A stretch of DNA of 64,000 bases. Origin: Rhodobacter sp. GTDB taxonomy: Bacteria > Pseudomonadota > Alphaproteobacteria > Rhodobacterales > Rhodobacteraceae. The stretch covers positions 59,866-123,865 of the forward strand of contig JAIXRW010000037.1 in assembly GCA_027484985.1 (NCBI GenBank), in the 5' to 3' direction. Position 1 is the stretch's first letter. Every line of letters starts with the position of its first letter. The notes beneath the pieces were generated by a model. That model searched no databases. It was not told the DNA's origin and saw only the letters and a list, made by a program, of their open reading frames with translations. The translations under genes and the position numbers were made by a program. Positions 18,169 to 34,415 of this stretch are shown piece by piece.

Positions 18169-18186
18169 CATCACGGGCAGCCTGCA

Positions 18187-18200
18187 TTGACACAGGTCAA
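18187..18200. promoter_or_regulatory. FNR/FnrL-type site upstream of bchE
   Basis: Perfect inverted repeat TTGAC-N4-GTCAA, matching the alphaproteobacterial FnrL pattern TTGAY-N4-RTCAA. It lies 55 bases before the bchE ATG, between bchE and the ppsR 3' end, a suitable place for activation. Oxygen-regulated activation of bchE is inferred. Confidence 0.6.
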
Positions 18201-18218
18201 ATGCAGGCCGGTGCAGCC

Positions 18219-19634
18219 CTATTCATCGCCCTTGTTGATCAGCCCGAACTTGCGCAGCTTGACATAAAGCGACTGGCGCGACAGCGACAGCATCTCGGCC
18301 GCCGCAACGCGGTTGTTGCGGGTCAGCTCTAGCGCGGTCTCGATGCACATCTTCTCGATCACATCCGTCGTCTCGGCCACGATATCCTTGAGCGTGGACG
18401 ACCCCACCAGTTCCATCACATTGCGCACCCCGTCATCCGACTGCCCGCCCGCGGGGCGGCGCAGGGATTCGGCGCGGCTGGCATCGCGCACCACCAGAAC
18501 AAGCGTGGGATTGGGCCGGTCATTCAGCCATGTGGCCGAAATCTCGACCGCGATCTGGCCCATGAAATCGGTGGTCAGGCGTGTCGCATACATCCGCAAC
18601 TGGCCCGTGCGCTTCACATTGTCGATCAGCACGCGCAGGTCCACCGCGCCCCGCGCCAGAAAATCGGCCAGCGACCGGCCCTTGATGGCGGCCATGTTGG
18701 CGGTGTCGGTCAGGTTCAGGAAGGCTTCGTTCGCCGCGCGGATATTACCCTCACCATCGGCAAAAACGATGCCATCCACCCCTTCGTGATACAGCCGCGA
18801 CAGGTTGTTGGCCAGTTCGTCCGTCACCGACCCGCCCTGCTGCGCGGTATCAAGCTGGCAGAGCAAGATCCGCTCGCCCGCCGCGCGGAACACCGTGGGC
18901 GTCACGAACAGCCGCTTTTGCGACCGCCGCGCCGTCAGTTCGATGGGGGCATTGCGCTCGGCCACGGCAAGGTTGGACATGCTTTCCAGAAACTCGCCGC
19001 GCCGCCGCCCTTCGAATTCCTGCGCAATGGCCGCGCCGATCAGATCGCCCCGCGCCCCGCCCAACAGCACAGCCGCCGCAGGGTTCAGGTCGGTGATCCG
19101 CCCGGACCCCATCGCCACCATGATGATCGGATCGCGCGACACTTCCATCAGCACGCGATAGCGGGTGTCCAGCTCGCGCTGGCTTTCGTAATCGCGTTCC
19201 AGCGCCAGTTGGGCATGGACCAGTTGCTGCTGCACCTCGGCCACGGGGCGCAGGTCGCGACCCATCATCAGAAGCGAATCGTCCCGCCCAATGCGATGCA
19301 CGGCATAGCGCACCGGAAATTCCCAATGCACCCGGTCCGAATGGTTCAGCTCAAGCGCCATGCCCTGCATGCGCGACACATGCGGATCGTCCAGCCGCGC
19401 CTCGAACTTGCGGTTGCTTTCATCGGTCAGCACGTCGCGCAACTGGCAGCCTTCCCAATCGGTCAGTTGGCCGAAGCTGCGATGATTGGGGTTCACCATC
19501 ACCGATATGATCCGCCGCGCGGGCGACACCAGCAACGCGATATCGGACGCTGTCGCCAGAATCTCGCCCAACAGGTCGGGCGCGATCAGCGGCAGCTTGC
19601 CACCATTCAAAAGATGTCTGCCGTCGGTTGTCAC
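18219..19634 (-). CDS. ppsR: Photosynthesis repressor PpsR (CrtJ)
   Basis: Redox- and light-responsive repressor that binds TGT-N12-ACA. The 471-residue protein has an N-terminal domain, a Gln-rich linker helix near 135-150, PAS domains, and a C-terminal Fis-type helix-turn-helix (NRVAAAEMLSLSRQSLYVKLRKFGL, 441-465). Cys259 and Cys430 match in position the redox cysteines (251 and 424) known in R. sphaeroides PpsR. It is followed by the bchE promoter and preceded by ppaA, 63 bp upstream. The many operators in the window define its probable regulon. Confidence 0.96.
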   Translation of the reverse strand: MTTDGRHLLNGGKLPLIAPDLLGEILATASDIALLVSPARRIISVMVNPNHRSFGQLTDWEGCQLRDVLTDESNRKFEARLDDPHVSRMQGMALELNHSDRVHWEFPVRYAVHRIGRDDSLLMMGRDLRPVAEVQQQLVHAQLALERDYESQRELDTRYRVLMEVSRDPIIMVAMGSGRITDLNPAAAVLLGGARGDLIGAAIAQEFEGRRRGEFLESMSNLAVAERNAPIELTARRSQKRLFVTPTVFRAAGERILLCQLDTAQQGGSVTDELANNLSRLYHEGVDGIVFADGEGNIRAANEAFLNLTDTANMAAIKGRSLADFLARGAVDLRVLIDNVKRTGQLRMYATRLTTDFMGQIAVEISATWLNDRPNPTLVLVVRDASRAESLRRPAGGQSDDGVRNVMELVGSSTLKDIVAETTDVIEKMCIETALELTRNNRVAAAEMLSLSRQSLYVKLRKFGLINKGDE

Positions 19635-19697
19635 TGCGTTTCCAGCTTCCTGCCAAAGGCCCGGCTTGCGGGCCCGAACGGTCCAACACGCATAAGC

Positions 19698-20462
19698 CTA
19701 TCCATCCGACGCCACCGCATTTCCCAAAAGTCCCAGCACCTGCAAGGCGTGTTCGATATCGTTCGTCACGACATCAGCCCCGGTTCCGGCAACGGTGTAT
19801 TCGCCACTTTCCAGCACAGCCCCGCCAACAGCGATCTTGAGCGCCCCTTGGGTCGCATCCTTCAGCGTTTTGACAAGTTTGGCACAAGTTTCAAGCCTTT
19901 CGTGGCACGCGACCGAGATCAGCGCCGCCCCGAAAGCACGTTCGCGCACAAAGGCCGCCAGAACCGGCGCCGACTCGCCCACACGCAGGCTGACCGACAC
20001 CCCGCTGCGCCGCAACCGCGAGGCCAGCACCATCGCCCCCAGCGAATGCTGCTCGCCCTCGGGCAGGATCAGCAAAAGCGTGGGGCCATCTCCGGCCTCG
20101 GCGGCATCGGCCACCCAATCCTGCCCGATGTCGCGCAAGATCGATTGCAGCCGCGCGCTGCCCATCGTCACTTCGGCAAAGGTGGCGCAATCCAGCGCCC
20201 AATCGGCCCCCAGACGCCGCGCCACTTCGGGAATATACATATCGGCCAGCATCGAGGGCGATATCTTGGCGCGTTTGAGGTCGGGCCGCATCTGGCCAAA
20301 GGCATCGGGGTCGAAGGACACCACCGCCTTCATCAGCCGCTGCACCACCGCCTCGTTCAGCACGGTCGAATCGCGTGGATCGCCCTTCACCAGACGCGAC
20401 ACCACCTCGGCGGCGAAATGCGCCACCCGGTCCGTGTCTTTCATCCTTGAAGCGTCGCCCAT
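19698..20462 (-). CDS. ppaA: PpaA/AerR, cobalamin-binding regulator of PpsR
   Basis: Antirepressor that modulates PpsR/CrtJ in response to light through bound cobalamin. The chosen start gives 254 residues, with a B12-binding-like fold containing EGEQHSLG (135-142); His139 is the likely axial ligand. The ATG at 20460-20462 has a strong ribosome site (GGAGGG). The frame stays open upstream to an ATG at 20681, which would give a 327-residue long form. Long and short forms of AerR exist in R. capsulatus. A PpsR operator at 20615-20632 would be promoter DNA for the short form but coding DNA for the long one. Confidence 0.9.
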   Translation of the reverse strand: MGDASRMKDTDRVAHFAAEVVSRLVKGDPRDSTVLNEAVVQRLMKAVVSFDPDAFGQMRPDLKRAKISPSMLADMYIPEVARRLGADWALDCATFAEVTMGSARLQSILRDIGQDWVADAAEAGDGPTLLLILPEGEQHSLGAMVLASRLRRSGVSVSLRVGESAPVLAAFVRERAFGAALISVACHERLETCAKLVKTLKDATQGALKIAVGGAVLESGEYTVAGTGADVVTNDIEHALQVLGLLGNAVASDG

Positions 20463-20614
20463 CGAGCCCTCCATCCGGCCTGCCGCCCTGCCCCGCACCG
20501 GTAGATGCGTGGTCGGCAACCGGACCTGTCGGAAATCGGATATCACGCGAAGCGGTATCGCGCACGCCAACTCTGCAAGATCCTCACCTGCACTGTCTGC
20601 CCCGCGGTACGGAT

Positions 20615-20632
20615 TGTCAAAGCAAATTGACA
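20615..20632. promoter_or_regulatory. PpsR/CrtJ-type operator (ppaA side)
   Basis: Exact TGT-N12-ACA in the divergent ppaA-bchF region, 152 bases upstream of the preferred ppaA start. Confidence 0.72.
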
Positions 20633-20758
20633 CCAAATCAGGAACACCGGCGGCAACCCCGCCCTGTTTGCCTGATTTCATGGCATTTTCTTCAAGAAAA
20701 TAATCATTCGGCCACAAGCACGCTGTAAAGAGCGGCGAACAAGTCTTGCTCCGCAATA

Positions 20759-22619
<1,861 letters not shown>

Positions 22620-22629
22620 CCCGCACCCT

Positions 22630-22690
22630 TTCCATTTTCTGCCTTCAAATATCCTGCGGGGGTCCGGGGGCGCAAAGCCCCCGGGGTCGG
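22630..22690 (-). repeat. Dispersed GC-hairpin repeat, copy 4 (bchN/bchB gap)
   Basis: On the minus strand: G/C hairpin (CCGGGGGC/GCCCCCGG), then GGATATTTGAAGGCAGAAAATG. It fills the 73 bp between bchN and bchB. Within the operon such a hairpin may affect mRNA stability. Confidence 0.65.
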
Positions 22691-22692
22691 AC

Positions 22693-24259
22693 ATGAAACT
22701 GACGCTCTGGACATATGAAGGCCCGCCCCATGTGGGCGCCATGCGCGTCGCCACCGCGATGAAGGGGCTGCATTACGTGTTGCACGCCCCGCAGGGCGAT
22801 ACCTATGCCGACCTTCTGTTCACCATGATCGAACGGCGCAACCACCGCCCGCCCGTCACCTATACCACCTTTCAGGCCCGCGATCTGGGTGGCGACACCG
22901 CCAATCTGTTCAAGGATGCCGCCCGCGATGCCTATGCCCGCTTCCAGCCCGAAGCGATGATCGTCGGCGCCTCCTGCACCGCCGAACTGATCCAGGACGA
23001 TCCGGGTGGCCTGACCGAAGCCCTTGGCCTGCCAATCCCCGTGATCCCGCTGGAACTGCCCAGTTACCAGCGGAAAGAGAATTTCGGCGCCGACGAAACC
23101 TTTTACCAGATCGTCAAGGCGCTGGCCAAACCGATGGCCCGCACGGAAAACATCACCTGCAACATCCTCGGGGCCACGGCATTGGGCTTCCGGCACCGCG
23201 ACGATGTGGCCGAGGTGACGAAACTTCTGGGCCTGATGGGCATCACCGTCAATGTGGCGGCCCCGCTCGATGCCCGCCCGTCCGACATCGCCCGCATGGG
23301 GCAGGCGCATTTCAACGTGCTCCTCTACCCCGAAACCGGCGAGACGGCGGCGCGGCATCTCGAACGCGCCTGCGGCCAGCCCTTTACCAAATGCGTGCCC
23401 ATCGGCGTGGGCGCCACCCGCGATTTCCTGCACGAGGTCGCCCAGATCACCGGCCTGTCACCGGCCGTCGATGAAAGCGGCCTGCGCCTGCCATGGTGGT
23501 CGGCTTCGGTCGATTCGACCTACCTGACGGGCAAGCGCGTCTTCATCTTCGGCGATGCCACCCATGTCATCGCCGCCGCCCGCGTGGCCGCAACCGAGAT
23601 CGGTTTCACCGTCGTCGGCATGGGCTGCTTCAACCGCGAATACGCCCGCCCCCTGCGCGCCGCCGCAAAAGCGCATGGCGTCGAACCCCTGATCACCGAC
23701 GACTATCTGGAAGTCGAGGCCGAGATCGAACGCCTGCAACCCGAGCTGATCCTTGGCACGCAGATGGAACGCCATATCGGCAAGCGGCTTGGCATTCCCT
23801 GCGCCGTCATCTCCTCGCCCGTCCATGTGCAGGATTTTCCCGCCCGCTACAGCCCGCAGATGGGGTTCGAGGGCGCGAATGTCCTGTTCGACACCTGGAT
23901 CCATCCGCTGGTGATGGGGCTGGAAGAACACCTGCTGACCATGTTCCGCGAGGATTTCGAATTCCACGATGCCGCAGGGCCCAGCCATCACGGCGCCAAG
24001 GCCGTGGCGCGTGTGGAACCCGAAGAAGCGGGGGTTTTGCACCCCCGCACCCCCGCAGAGTATTTGGACAAAGGTGAAGAGGCACAGGCAGTCGCAGTGA
24101 TGGCGGGCGAAGCCATCTGGGCCGCCGCCGCCGAGCGCGAGTTGAAGAAGATCCCCTTCTTTGTGCGCGGCAAGGCCAAGCGCAACACAGAGAAATACGC
24201 GGCCGACCGCGGCGTGACCGAGATCAGCGTCGAAACCCTCTACGAGGCCAAAGCCCATT

Positions 24260-24270
<11 letters not shown>
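22693..24270 (+). CDS. bchB: Dark-operative protochlorophyllide reductase subunit BchB
   Basis: Partner of BchN; binds protochlorophyllide and contributes the unusual Asp ligand of the 4Fe-4S cluster (Asp36, in QGDTYAD). It has 525 residues, with a C-terminal domain (about 470-525, [21 protein letters not shown]) typical of the family. The ATG at 22693 starts [13 protein letters not shown], the conserved N-terminus. Residues about 446-463 ([18 protein letters not shown]) are encoded by a copy of the dispersed repeat seen elsewhere between genes. This part is the variable linker before the C-terminal domain. The gene overlaps bchH by 11 bp. Confidence 0.96.
24028..24079 (+). repeat. Dispersed GC-hairpin repeat, copy 5, inside bchB
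   Basis: A 52 bp segment matching the intergenic copy at 49580-49631 at 48 of 52 positions, same strand and no indels. It has a GCGGGGG/CCCCCGC stem and the GAGTATTTGGACAAAGG tail. It is read in frame as part of the BchB linker. Confidence 0.75.
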
Positions 24271-28862
<4,592 letters not shown>

Positions 28863-28863
28863 T

Positions 28864-29532
28864 ATGGCCGACTATTCTGCAACCCGCGACCGCGTCGAAC
28901 ACTATTTCGACAAAAGTGCGACCAAGGTTTGGGACCGCCTGACCAGCGACGCCCCCGTTTCCCGCATCCGCCAGACGGTGCGCGAAGGGCGCGACCGCAT
29001 GCGCGCGACCATGCTGGGCCGCCTGCCCGCCGACCTGCGCGGTTGCCGCGTGCTCGATGCCGGTTGCGGCACGGGTGCCATGACCGAGGAACTGGCGCGG
29101 CGGGGCGCCGATGTGGTGGCGGTCGATATCTCGCCGCAGCTGATCGGCATCGCGCAGAAGCGCCTGCCCGCCCCGCTGGCGCGCCATGTCACCTTTGCCG
29201 CCGGAGACATGACCGACCCGTCGCATGGCCGCTTTGACTTTGTCATGGCGATGGACAGCCTGATCTATTACTCGGCCGCCGATATCGGCGCGGTGCTGGG
29301 CCGTTTGGGCAGCCGCACACGCGGCGGCGTGGTCTTTACTGTGGCCCCGCGCACCCCCTTCCTCATGGCCTTCTTCACGCTTGGAAAGCTGTTCCCGCGT
29401 GCTGACCGGTCGCCCACCATGATCCCGCACGCGATGGAACAGATCGCCCCGCATGCCCCCGGCCGCCTTGCCCGTATCGGGCGGGTGACGCGGGGCTTCT
29501 ACATCTCGGAATGTCTGGAGTACCGGCCGTGA
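28864..29532 (+). CDS. bchM: Mg-protoporphyrin IX O-methyltransferase BchM
   Basis: Methylates the C13 propionate of Mg-protoporphyrin IX, making the substrate for BchE and AcsF. It has 222 residues, with SAM motif LDAGCGTGAM (64-73) and acidic strand end VVAVDIS. It starts one base after the bchL stop (TGATATG). Its stop overlaps the lhaA GTG start (GTGA). Confidence 0.96.
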   Translation: MADYSATRDRVEHYFDKSATKVWDRLTSDAPVSRIRQTVREGRDRMRATMLGRLPADLRGCRVLDAGCGTGAMTEELARRGADVVAVDISPQLIGIAQKRLPAPLARHVTFAAGDMTDPSHGRFDFVMAMDSLIYYSAADIGAVLGRLGSRTRGGVVFTVAPRTPFLMAFFTLGKLFPRADRSPTMIPHAMEQIAPHAPGRLARIGRVTRGFYISECLEYRP

Positions 29533-30968
29533 TCATCCGCAAGAAACATCTGCAAATGCTGGGCTCCGCATGGCTGCCCTTTGCCGATGTGGCGTCCGAG
29601 GGGCTGTCGCTGTCGCAGCTTTTGCGGATGTCGCTGTTCCAAGTGTCGGTCGGCATGGCCTCGGTCCTGCTGCTGGGCACGCTGAACCGCGTGATGATCG
29701 TCGAACTGGGCGTGCCCGCCATCGTTGTGGCCGCCATGATCGCCATTCCCGTGCTGGTCGCCCCTTTCCGCGCGCTGGTGGGCCACCGGTCGGACACGCA
29801 CCGTTCCGCCCTTGGCTGGAAGCGCGTGCCCTACTTGTGGTTCGGCAGCCTGTGGCAGATGGGGGGCCTTGCCATCATGCCCTTCGCGCTGCTGGTCCTG
29901 TCGGGCGACCGCACCTTCGAAGTGCCTTACGCGGGCGAAATCCTTGCCTCGCTGGCCTTTCTGATGACCGGCATCGGCATGCACATGACCCAGACCGCCG
30001 GTCTTGCGCTGGCATCGGACCGTGCAAGCGATGACACACGGCCCCGCGTGGTGGCGCTGCTTTACGTGGCCAACCTGCTGGGCATGGGGGTTTCGGCCAT
30101 CATCGTGGGCTGGTTGCTGGCCGATTTCTCGCCCCTCACGCTGGTCAGGGTGGTGCAGGGCTGCGGGTTGATGACGCTGGTGCTGAACCTGATCGCGCTG
30201 TGGAAGCAGGAACGCTTCCGCCCGATGACCAAAGACGAACGCGATGCCCCGCGCCCGCGCTTTTCCGATGCCTGGGCTGACCTGATGTCGGGCGGCACGG
30301 CGGGGCGGTTGCTGGTTGTGGTGGTCTTGGGCACCTTGGGCTTTTCGATGCAGGATGTGCTGCTGGAACCCTATGGCGGGCAGGTGCTGGGCCTTTCGGT
30401 GTCGAAAACCACGCTTTTGACGGCCATGTCGGCCACGGGGGCGCTGATCGGCTTTCTGGTCGCGGGGCGCTGGCTGGCGCGGGGGCTTGACCCCTACCGC
30501 ATGGCCGCACGCGGCCTGCTGGCAGGGATCGTGGCCTTTGTCGCCGTCATCTTCGCGGGCCCGCTGCATTCCACCGCCGTGTTTTTCGCAGGCGCGGGGC
30601 TGATCGGCTTTGGCGCGGGGCTTTTCGCCATCTCGACCCTGACGGTTGCGATGAAACTGTCGGTCGGCGGCCTTGCCGGCGCGGGCATCGCGCTGGGCGC
30701 ATGGGGGGCCGCACAGGCCACCGCACAGGGCGCGTCGATCTTCCTTGGCGGGTCCTTGCGCGACCTTGTGGCCCATCTGGCGGCGAATGGCTGGCTGGGC
30801 GCGGGGCTGACCGATGCCAGCCTTGGCTACTCCTTCGTCTATCACCTCGAGATCGGACTTCTTTTCGCCACCCTTGCCGTGCTCGGACCCCTCGTCCGCG
30901 TCCGGCCCCTGACTGAAACCAAGCCTTCCGGCGATGTGCGTCTTGCCATCGTCGAATTCCCCACCTGA
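29529..30968 (+). CDS. lhaA: Light-harvesting 1 assembly protein LhaA (PucC family)
   Basis: Major-facilitator-type protein of 479 residues with about twelve membrane helices, needed in R. capsulatus for LH1 complex assembly. It contains the PucC/LhaA family signatures NRVMIVELG and GHRSDTH near the first helices. The proposed start is GTG at 29529, overlapping the bchM stop; the frame is also open to an ATG at 29511. Its neighbour puhA encodes reaction-centre H, so assembly genes are grouped here. Confidence 0.95.
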   Translation: MIIRKKHLQMLGSAWLPFADVASEGLSLSQLLRMSLFQVSVGMASVLLLGTLNRVMIVELGVPAIVVAAMIAIPVLVAPFRALVGHRSDTHRSALGWKRVPYLWFGSLWQMGGLAIMPFALLVLSGDRTFEVPYAGEILASLAFLMTGIGMHMTQTAGLALASDRASDDTRPRVVALLYVANLLGMGVSAIIVGWLLADFSPLTLVRVVQGCGLMTLVLNLIALWKQERFRPMTKDERDAPRPRFSDAWADLMSGGTAGRLLVVVVLGTLGFSMQDVLLEPYGGQVLGLSVSKTTLLTAMSATGALIGFLVAGRWLARGLDPYRMAARGLLAGIVAFVAVIFAGPLHSTAVFFAGAGLIGFGAGLFAISTLTVAMKLSVGGLAGAGIALGAWGAAQATAQGASIFLGGSLRDLVAHLAANGWLGAGLTDASLGYSFVYHLEIGLLFATLAVLGPLVRVRPLTETKPSGDVRLAIVEFPT

Positions 30969-30987
30969 CCCTTCGGAGGACCATGAC

Positions 30988-31758
30988 ATGGTTGGTGTGA
31001 ACTTCTTCGGCAATTTCGACCTGGCAAGCCTTGCCATCTGGCTTTTCTGGGCCTTCTTCGCCCTGCTCGTCTATTATCTGCAAACCGAGAACATGCGCGA
31101 AGGCTATCCGCTGGAAACCGAGGATGGCCAGACCGCCCCGAACCAGGGCCTGTTCCCGCTGCCCAAGGCCAAGACCTTCCGTCTGCCCTTTGGCAAGGGT
31201 GACGTGACCGTGCCGTCCTCGGCCAACGAAGCCGCGCATCGCCGCACCAATCTGGCGCTGGCCCGCACCGCCACGTCCGAAGGCTTCCCCCACGCCCCCA
31301 CGGGCGATGCGATGGCCGATGGTGTCGGCCCCGCAAGCTGGGCGCCGCGCCGCGACGAGCCGGAACTGGATGGCCACGGCCATGCCAAGATCGTGCCGAT
31401 GGGTCAGGCCAAGGGCTTTGTGGTCAGCGCCGGCCGTGACCCGCGCGGTCTGCCGGTGCAGGCCGCCGATCTGGAAGTCGTGGGCCGCATCTCGGACATG
31501 TGGGTCGATGCGCCCGAACAGCTGGTGCGCTATCTGGAAATTGAGCTGAACGATGGCGGCAAGCGCCTTGTGCCGATGACGCTGGCGCGCATCTGGCCCG
31601 ACCGCGTGCGCGTGCGTGCCATTGCCTCTGACCGTTTCGCGGGCATCCCGCAGACGAAATCCCTGACCACCGTGACCAAACTCGAGGAAGACAAGATCTC
31701 GGGCTATGTCGCCGGTGGCTGGATGTATGACGCCGACAAACGCAAGAGCGGCTTCTGA
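30988..31758 (+). CDS. puhA: Photosynthetic reaction centre H subunit PuhA
   Basis: Membrane-anchored cytoplasmic cap of the reaction centre, controlling proton access to QB. It has 256 residues: one N-terminal helix (about 12-31, [19 protein letters not shown]) then a PRC-barrel cytoplasmic domain ([17 protein letters not shown]). An ATG at 30983 is out of frame. The ATG at 30988 has GGAGGA upstream and gives the family N-terminus [11 protein letters not shown]. It is followed by puhB after 65 bp with a good ribosome site. Confidence 0.97.
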   Translation: MVGVNFFGNFDLASLAIWLFWAFFALLVYYLQTENMREGYPLETEDGQTAPNQGLFPLPKAKTFRLPFGKGDVTVPSSANEAAHRRTNLALARTATSEGFPHAPTGDAMADGVGPASWAPRRDEPELDGHGHAKIVPMGQAKGFVVSAGRDPRGLPVQAADLEVVGRISDMWVDAPEQLVRYLEIELNDGGKRLVPMTLARIWPDRVRVRAIASDRFAGIPQTKSLTTVTKLEEDKISGYVAGGWMYDADKRKSGF

Positions 31759-31823
31759 TAACGAAGGGGGGCGGCCTGCGCCCGGGCCGCCCCGTCTTAC
31801 CCCGATCAACGGAGGGTCTGCAT

Positions 31824-32456
31824 ATGTCAGGCCATGATGACTTCGCCTTCGATGCCGCACCCGGCATTCCGGCGCCCCTGCCCAAAGGCGAAAGCCTGCT
31901 GTGGCAAGGCCGCCCCGCTGTCCTGCCCCTCGCCCGCGAGGCGTGGAAACTGAACTGGATCATGGGCTATATGGCCGTGATCGTGATCTGGAAAACGGCC
32001 TACGGGCTCGCGGATGGCGGCGCCGTGATGGCGGTTGCCCGTGGCCTGCCCTATGCCATGCTGATGGCCGCCGCCTTCGGGGTCATCCTGTTCGTGGCTT
32101 GGGCGCAATCGCGCGCCACGATCTATTCCGTCACCACCGCCCGCGTGCTGATGCGGATCGGCGCGCTGTCGGTCACCTACAACATTCCGTTCAAACAGGT
32201 CGCCTCGGCCTCGGTCGAGGTCAAGCCGAACGGCACGGGCACCATTGCGCTGCAAACGCAGGGCGATACGCGGCTGGCCTATCTGCAACTCTGGCCCCAT
32301 GCGCGGCCCTGGCACCTGAAGAAAACCGAACCCGCCCTGCGCTGCATCCCCGATGCGGCCGTGGTGGCCCGCATCCTTGCCGATGCCGCCGAAACGCGGC
32401 TGTCGCAACCAGTCGTCACACGCCAAGCGCCCATGGGCGCGGTCGCCGCGGAATAA
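31824..32456 (+). CDS. puhB: Photosynthetic complex assembly protein PuhB
   Basis: PH-domain-like membrane protein of 210 residues with two or three helices (about 45-100) and a C-terminal soluble region. In R. capsulatus, PuhB helps assemble the reaction centre. The N-terminal LPKGESLLWQGRP is typical of the family. The start has GGAGG 9 bases upstream. It lies in the puhABC order shared by purple bacteria. Confidence 0.94.
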   Translation: MSGHDDFAFDAAPGIPAPLPKGESLLWQGRPAVLPLAREAWKLNWIMGYMAVIVIWKTAYGLADGGAVMAVARGLPYAMLMAAAFGVILFVAWAQSRATIYSVTTARVLMRIGALSVTYNIPFKQVASASVEVKPNGTGTIALQTQGDTRLAYLQLWPHARPWHLKKTEPALRCIPDAAVVARILADAAETRLSQPVVTRQAPMGAVAAE

Positions 32457-32463
32457 GGGGGAA

Positions 32464-32928
32464 ATGACCATGCATCCGACACATACCCCGAACCGCGAAA
32501 AGGAAATGATCCCGCGCACCCTGCTTTTGGGCATGGCCGCGCTGGCGCTTTCCTCGCTGGCGCTTGTCAGCTATTCGGTCGCCACCGGCCGCGCCCATGT
32601 GGGAACCCCCGCAGGCGGCACGGTCGTGCATTCGACCCCCCTCATCCTCGAAGGGCTGTCGGCGCAGGCCGTCACTGTCAAGCGCCCCGATGGCACCGTG
32701 CTGGCCGACCTGCCGCATGGCGGCTTCATCACCGTCATCCAGTCGGGCATGGCCCGCGAACGGCTGGTCCACCACATCGCGGGCAACCCGCCCGTGAACA
32801 TCGTCCGCTACGACAACGGCCGCCTTGTGGCCGAAGACCCGTCCACTGGCTGGAGCGCCGAGCTTTACGCCTTTGGCAGCGACAACCGCGCCGCCTTCGA
32901 GGCGCTGGTGGCAAAGGCGGAGGAATGA
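32464..32928 (+). CDS. puhC: Photosynthetic complex assembly protein PuhC
   Basis: 154-residue protein with one N-terminal membrane helix (about 17-38) and a periplasmic domain. PuhC is required for proper LH1 and reaction centre levels in R. capsulatus. The ATG at 32464 follows AAGGGGGAA and lies 7 bases after the puhB stop; an ATG two codons later is also possible. The stop overlaps the next small gene by four bases. Confidence 0.92.
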   Translation: MTMHPTHTPNREKEMIPRTLLLGMAALALSSLALVSYSVATGRAHVGTPAGGTVVHSTPLILEGLSAQAVTVKRPDGTVLADLPHGGFITVIQSGMARERLVHHIAGNPPVNIVRYDNGRLVAEDPSTGWSAELYAFGSDNRAAFEALVAKAEE

Positions 32929-33227
32929 CCATGCCCCTTTTCACGAAAACCCGCGAACAGGTGCCCTGCACCGTCGAGATCAGCCACCGCTTCGAAGCCC
33001 TGCACGCCCATGTCCGTTTCAACAACGGCGCGGTCGTCCATCCCGGGGACGAGGTTCTTGTCCACGGCGCGCCCGTCATGGCCGCCTATGGCGAGGTGGT
33101 GATCGAAGACCGCACCGCAACCATCACCCGCGCAAGCGCCCTTGAACGGCTCTGGACCCGCCTGACCGGCGACCTGGACTTCATGGAACTTTGCGAATTT
33201 TCCTTCTCGGACGAGGTGACGCTATGA
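32925..33227 (+). CDS. Conserved small protein between puhC and acsF
   Basis: 100-residue soluble protein without a recognised domain. It begins MTMPLFTKTREQVPCTVEISHR, with cysteines at 15 and about 90 (MELCEF) and a beta-rich middle. It overlaps puhC (ATGA) and acsF (ATGA), so it is co-translated with both. A similar small ORF sits here in Rhodobacter clusters. The position suggests a role with the cyclase or with complex assembly, but nothing in the sequence proves it. Confidence 0.85.
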   Translation: MTMPLFTKTREQVPCTVEISHRFEALHAHVRFNNGAVVHPGDEVLVHGAPVMAAYGEVVIEDRTATITRASALERLWTRLTGDLDFMELCEFSFSDEVTL

Positions 33228-34318
33228 ACGTTCACGCGACAACCCACGACGAACTACATTCCGAAATGGCCGGTGCCTTCGACACCACCGCGATGGCCAC
33301 CGAAACCACGCTGCTGAACCCGCGCTTCTACACCACCGACTTCGACGAGATGGACAAGATCGACGTCACTCCGGTGCGCGAGGAATGGGACAAGCTGCTC
33401 GCCCAGATGAAATCGGACCCCAACAAGGGCCATTTCAAAAAGAACGCCGACTGGGACGAGGTGGACTGGAAAGGCATGGACCCCGCCCTGCGCGTGGAAT
33501 TCATCGATTTTCTGGTGTCATCCTGCACGGCCGAATTCTCGGGCTGCGTGCTTTACAAGGAAATGAAGCGCCGCGGCTCGAACCCCGATATCTGCGAGCT
33601 GTTTTCCTACATGTCGCGAGACGAGGCCCGCCATGCCGGCTTCATCAACGACGCCCTGCGCGAGGCGGGGGTGGCCGTCAATCTCGGCTTTCTGACCAAG
33701 GCCAAGAAATACACCTACTTCCGGCCCAAATTCATCTACTACGCCACCTATCTGTCGGAAAAGATCGGCTATGCGCGCTACATCACCATCTTCCGGCATC
33801 TGGAAGCGCATCCCGAACACCGCTTCCACCCGATCTTCAAGTGGTTCCGCGAATGGTGCAATGACGAGTTCAGCCATGGCGAGGCCTTTGCCCTGCTGAT
33901 GCGGACCGACCCGAAACTGACCACCAGCTTTGCCAACAAGCTGTGGATCCGCTTCTTCCTCACGGCGGTCTATTCCACCATGTGGGTCCGCGATCACGCG
34001 CGCGTCGATTTCCATCACCATCTCGGCGTCGATATCGACTGGTATGACCAAGAGGTTTACCGCAAGACCTCGGCCATCGCGCGGCAGGTGTTCCCGGTCG
34101 AGCTTGACATCGACCACCCGCGCTGGCTTCCGGGCCTGCGGGCGATGGATGCCGCCATGCGCGACATGGACAAAGCCAAAAAGAAGGGCGGCCTTTCGGG
34201 CTGGCTTTCCCACAAAACCGCCTCGGCCCGCGCCCTGCTGGCCTTTGCCGGTCTCTATCTGATCCCGGTCATCAAGACGACTCCGCCCGCCTCGGTGCGG
34301 ATGGAGCCGACCTATTGA
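33224..34318 (+). CDS. acsF: Aerobic Mg-protoporphyrin IX monomethyl ester cyclase AcsF
   Basis: O2-dependent diiron enzyme closing ring E of bacteriochlorophyll. It has 364 residues. The carboxylate-histidine motifs of the ferritin-like fold are visible: EFSGCVLYKEMKRR, DEARHAGF and DEFSHGEAF. The start overlaps the preceding 100-residue gene (ATGA). The genome also carries bchE, so ring closure can run with or without oxygen. Followed by puhE after 97 bp. Confidence 0.97.
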   Translation: MNVHATTHDELHSEMAGAFDTTAMATETTLLNPRFYTTDFDEMDKIDVTPVREEWDKLLAQMKSDPNKGHFKKNADWDEVDWKGMDPALRVEFIDFLVSSCTAEFSGCVLYKEMKRRGSNPDICELFSYMSRDEARHAGFINDALREAGVAVNLGFLTKAKKYTYFRPKFIYYATYLSEKIGYARYITIFRHLEAHPEHRFHPIFKWFREWCNDEFSHGEAFALLMRTDPKLTTSFANKLWIRFFLTAVYSTMWVRDHARVDFHHHLGVDIDWYDQEVYRKTSAIARQVFPVELDIDHPRWLPGLRAMDAAMRDMDKAKKKGGLSGWLSHKTASARALLAFAGLYLIPVIKTTPPASVRMEPTY

Positions 34319-34415
34319 CCTGCGATCCCCATATCGCCGCGCAAGCGGTGATTGCGGCGGAGGGATGGGCGCGTCCCACCGCCCTGCGCGGCTCCCCTAT
34401 TCAGGGGGGCCGCGT

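Noticed and set aside
29499..31860. Two long minus-strand frames opposite lhaA and puhA
   Set aside because: Shadows of known genes; no start signals and no recognisable protein features.
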